Assembly: GCF_023074055.1 (NCBI RefSeq)
Contig: NZ_JADPKR010000074.1
Location: forward strand, 1 to 54,469
Length of the DNA stretch: 54,469 bases
Direction: 5' to 3'
Source of the DNA: Bradyrhizobium sp. 141
GTDB lineage: Bacteria > Pseudomonadota > Alphaproteobacteria > Rhizobiales > Xanthobacteraceae
The position numbers and the translations under genes are program-made. Positions 52,494 to 54,469 of the stretch are shown piece after piece. Under the pieces are notes generated by a model, which was not told the DNA's origin, did not search any database, and was given only the letters and a program-made list of their open reading frames with translations. Each line of letters begins with the position of its first letter. The stretch's first letter is position 1.

Positions 52494-53215
52494 TGCCGCT
52501 TGCGGTGCGACCGGGCTTCGCGGTGGTTGATCTCCAGGGGCCCTTGGCCGTCAGCAGGAGAATCGGCGGAGCGAACTTTGCGAGCCAGTTGACGGGCGTG
52601 GGCGTCGGTGAAGCTCTCCTGTGCTGCGCATAAAGTCTCGATGGCATTGGGTTGCTCACGCCAAGCTTGGTAGAGTTCATACACAGCACGGATTGAGGAG
52701 CCGGCAAGCTTCGATCGGAGGAACTCCGGCATGCTCTGGACCGACGCGTAGCGAGACACCCAGTCCCTCGGCTTGCCGAGCTTGCGCGGGATGTCGGCCT
52801 GGTTATCACCCTGCTCCAAGCGACCCGCAATGAACGCCGCAATTTCGGGGGCATTGAGGTCATCGCGCTGGATATTCTCGATCATCTGAACATAACGATC
52901 CGCAGAACCAACGGCATGAATGAAAGCCGGGATGTCGCGTAGCCCGGCGCGCTTCGCAGCACGATACCGCCTCGCACCCATGACGATCACGTACCGGCCT
53001 TGCTCGGTCGCTTGCCGCAGCACGATCGGTTGCAGCACGCCATGCTGACGGACCGATTCCGCAAGTTCCTCGAGCTTCTGTTCGTCGAAGCTGCGACGAG
53101 GCTGGTCCGGATCTTCGTCAATACGGTCGATGGCGATGCAATTCGGTTGTCCGATTGTGGCGGCACCATCTTCAGCGGCGTCGATGAGCTGCTTAAAGCT
53201 GAGATCAAGCGCCAT
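52481..53215 (-). CDS. parB: ParB/KorB-family partition protein, possibly frameshifted near its end
   Basis: 244 residues. The ParB nuclease-like domain (about 25-110) shows NCIAIDRIDEDPDQPRRSFD, QKLEELAESVRQHGVLQPIV, LRQATEQGRYVIVMGARRYR, AAKRAGLRDIPAFIHAVG. The CTP-binding motif usually written G-E-R-R is G-A-R-R here. The helix-turn-helix follows (NQADIPRKLGKPRDWVSRYA) and a central helical region ending PADGQGPLEINHREARS. The tail SHRKRHCDP looks unnatural, see the next frame. ATG 53215 overlaps the parA stop by 11 bases, so the two form an operon. It should bind a centromere-like site; the palindromes at 54033 and 51904 are candidates. Confidence 0.85.
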   Translation of the reverse strand: MALDLSFKQLIDAAEDGAATIGQPNCIAIDRIDEDPDQPRRSFDEQKLEELAESVRQHGVLQPIVLRQATEQGRYVIVMGARRYRAAKRAGLRDIPAFIHAVGSADRYVQMIENIQRDDLNAPEIAAFIAGRLEQGDNQADIPRKLGKPRDWVSRYASVQSMPEFLRSKLAGSSIRAVYELYQAWREQPNAIETLCAAQESFTDAHARQLARKVRSADSPADGQGPLEINHREARSHRKRHCDP

Positions 53216-53966
53216 GTGCCGGCTCGTCCATTTGCGCGACGATCTTGGCGAGAACCTCGCGGATTTCCCGACCAGCCTCCTGCGCAGAGCGGCGCTTCAG
53301 CTTCCAGACCGGCAGTCGTTCGGCGACGGCCTCAGCGTAGCCGTCCCTTGCAACGATCTGGCCCGGGAACACATATTTGCCCGCCTCGCGCAAGAGTTGC
53401 TCAAGATGGGTCCTTTGACGGGGCGATTTCGTGTTGAAGTTCGAGGGCAGCAACCCGAGGAACTTCGTATCCTGGCGGCCATAGCGCCTCTGCACGCCGA
53501 TCACGGTCTGCATCAGGCCTTTGACGCCCTTGATCGAATAGTCCTCCAGATAAATAGGGGCCAGCACATGCGACGCCGCAACCAAACAGCCGACACTGCG
53601 CAGTCCCAGTGATGGAGGCGTATCGATTACGCAGGCGTCGAACTGATCCGACGCGATAGCGAGGTTCGCTTGCAGAGTGGTTATGGCGGCCGCATTGCTG
53701 CGATCGAGATCCGTCAGCGAGCTATCGGCCGACGCGAGCGTCAGGCCTTCGTCTTCCCGAGGCACGACCCGCATCCCCGGCTTGAACAGATCGGCGGCTA
53801 ACGTTGAACCGGCGTAGTGCCTCAACGTATCCGACGCGTTGCTCTGCGCATCAACGTCGATCACGAGAACGCGGAGATCCGCTTCCGCCATGAACCAGGC
53901 CAAGTGCACGGCAAGCGTCGTCTTGCCGACCCCACCCTTTTGATTGTTGATGACAATGGTCTTCAT
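53205..53966 (-). CDS. parA: ParA-family partition ATPase
   Basis: 253 residues from ATG 53966, chosen because MKTIVINNQKGGVGKTTLAV starts the fold; an upstream frame start at 54047 would add 27 residues without similarity and would overlap the palindrome. The deviant Walker A K-G-G-V-G-K-T-T, Walker A-prime VLVIDVDAQSNAS and Walker B-like ACVIDTPPSLG are present, then SVGCLVAASHVLAPIYLEDY, FLGLLPSNFNTKSPRQRTHL. Type I ParA without an N-terminal DNA-binding domain. It segregates the plasmid or element with ParB. Intact. Confidence 0.92.
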   Translation of the reverse strand: MKTIVINNQKGGVGKTTLAVHLAWFMAEADLRVLVIDVDAQSNASDTLRHYAGSTLAADLFKPGMRVVPREDEGLTLASADSSLTDLDRSNAAAITTLQANLAIASDQFDACVIDTPPSLGLRSVGCLVAASHVLAPIYLEDYSIKGVKGLMQTVIGVQRRYGRQDTKFLGLLPSNFNTKSPRQRTHLEQLLREAGKYVFPGQIVARDGYAEAVAERLPVWKLKRRSAQEAGREIREVLAKIVAQMDEPAHGA

Positions 53967-54032
53967 CTTAAGGTCCGAAATGGATTTAACGGCGCGGGCG
54001 GCATTTCCTCGTCCAATCATGTCGTGGCGGAT

Positions 54033-54048
54033 GTTGGTTTGAACCAAC
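54033..54048. promoter_or_regulatory. 16-bp palindrome, copy 2 (upstream of parA)
   Basis: GTTGGTTTGAACCAAC, 67 bp before the parA ATG. Same arms as 51904-51919, and both are preceded by AT. Candidate operator or parS for the par/mob region. Confidence 0.75.
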
Positions 54049-54469
54049 AGCGATCGCGAATCCGATCCCGGAATTCATTCAGCGAATCCCCTGCCAGAAG
54101 TGGCAGGTCAGCCCATAGCCATCGAGGGAAATTCTGGGACGCGAGACTGGGATTGGGCTCGTTGCTGGGCGACACGGTCGCGAGAGGATCGTCACGCGAA
54201 GGCGCGGAGACCGCTTGTAGGCTCCGGGAGCGTCGCCGCGGCGGCGCGAGTAGAACCGTCCCCGAAGGCGCTCGCCCAAGCAGGCAAGGCTCTAAGAGCC
54301 GCAGGAAGCTTTAATTTCAGAGCTAATCTCTTGCGAGCGTCTGTTTGTGATCAGGACTGGCGCAATTGCAAGCTAGTCACGTGAATCTAAAGTTCGCCAC
54401 ATAAAGTCTGTTGAGCTTTGTGGCAGAAGCGTTTGACGGAAGCCAAAATCTGATCGGCTGACTTGGTCC
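54049..54469. other. Upstream of parA: no gene, one hairpin
   Basis: CCTGCCA (54090-54096) and TGGCAGG (54101-54107) form a 7-bp stem with a four-base loop. Further on GCCACATAAAG and CTTTGTGGC (about 54387-54424) are imperfect inverted arms. Short frames only. This may lie between par and a replication gene outside the window. Confidence 0.4.

Noticed and set aside
1..54469. Global recoding of TAG as a sense codon
   Set aside because: TAG ends apparently normal genes, for example at 23957-23959, 26878-26880 and 32095-32097, without homologous extension beyond, so the code is standard; at most local read-through could occur.
1..54469. CRISPR array
   Set aside because: No regularly spaced 25-40 bp direct repeats were seen; the recurring units in the autotransporter are coding repeats and the 110-bp repeats are kilobases apart.

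Overview
The window looks like an accessory, decaying region from a GC-rich alphaproteobacterium, most likely Bradyrhizobium or a close relative in the Nitrobacteraceae. That placement rests on my recognition of several families and is not computed: a barrel autotransporter with strand-repeat passenger, IS66 elements carrying a small passenger ORF, paired ABC-type substrate-binding proteins of the PF04392 type, LigD-type ligase remnants, a DUF3303 protein, and many 50-80 residue conserved hypotheticals. No rRNA, CRISPR array or riboswitch was seen.

Layout. 1-3 kb: end of an IS66 element that cuts a TIGR04325 methyltransferase pseudogene, a serine recombinase pseudogene, a small zinc-ribbon gene, and a chimera of two gene fragments. 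3.1-9.0 kb: the best preserved block, a 1536-residue autotransporter divergent from an AraC regulator. 9.3-14.5 kb: a GNAT fragment, a cupin protein, and a pentapeptide/TIR-like gene split by a complete IS66 element with an 8-bp duplication. 14.7-18.1 kb: substrate-binding protein, caspase-family tail, small proteins. 18.1-22.2 kb: a second IS66 element with an IS4-family element nested in its terminal repeat. 22.2-37.7 kb: mostly small proteins with some larger genes (iron permease, PilZ, CspA, second substrate-binding protein, TSUP pseudogene, SnoaL-like, DUF2130, DUF4236 plus a vWA protein cut by an ISL3 element). 37.8-44.2 kb: ISL3, a Crp/Fnr regulator, small proteins, then a mosaic of csp, fetB, csoR and parB fragments. 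44.9-46.3 kb: excisionase-like protein and tyrosine integrase pseudogene next to a tRNA-Lys 3-prime fragment, a typical island edge. 46.3-50.6 kb: a carbohydrate-catabolism operon flanked by broken genes. 50.6-54.1 kb: mobilization (MobC/relaxase) and partition (parAB) genes of a plasmid or integrative mobilizable element.

How it works together. Intact genes suggest surface display (autotransporter), one-component regulation, solute binding and plasmid maintenance. At least twenty genes carry frameshifts, in-frame amber codons or truncations, while several long genes are clean, which points to genuine decay around mobile elements more than to general base-call error. The most informative regulatory signal is a 16-bp palindrome present once upstream of parA and once upstream of mobC, which would let one regulator or partition protein act on both operons. 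A dispersed repeat of about 110 bp occurs three times (plus one piece) between 3 and 16 kb and flanks the pentapeptide/TIR-like gene.
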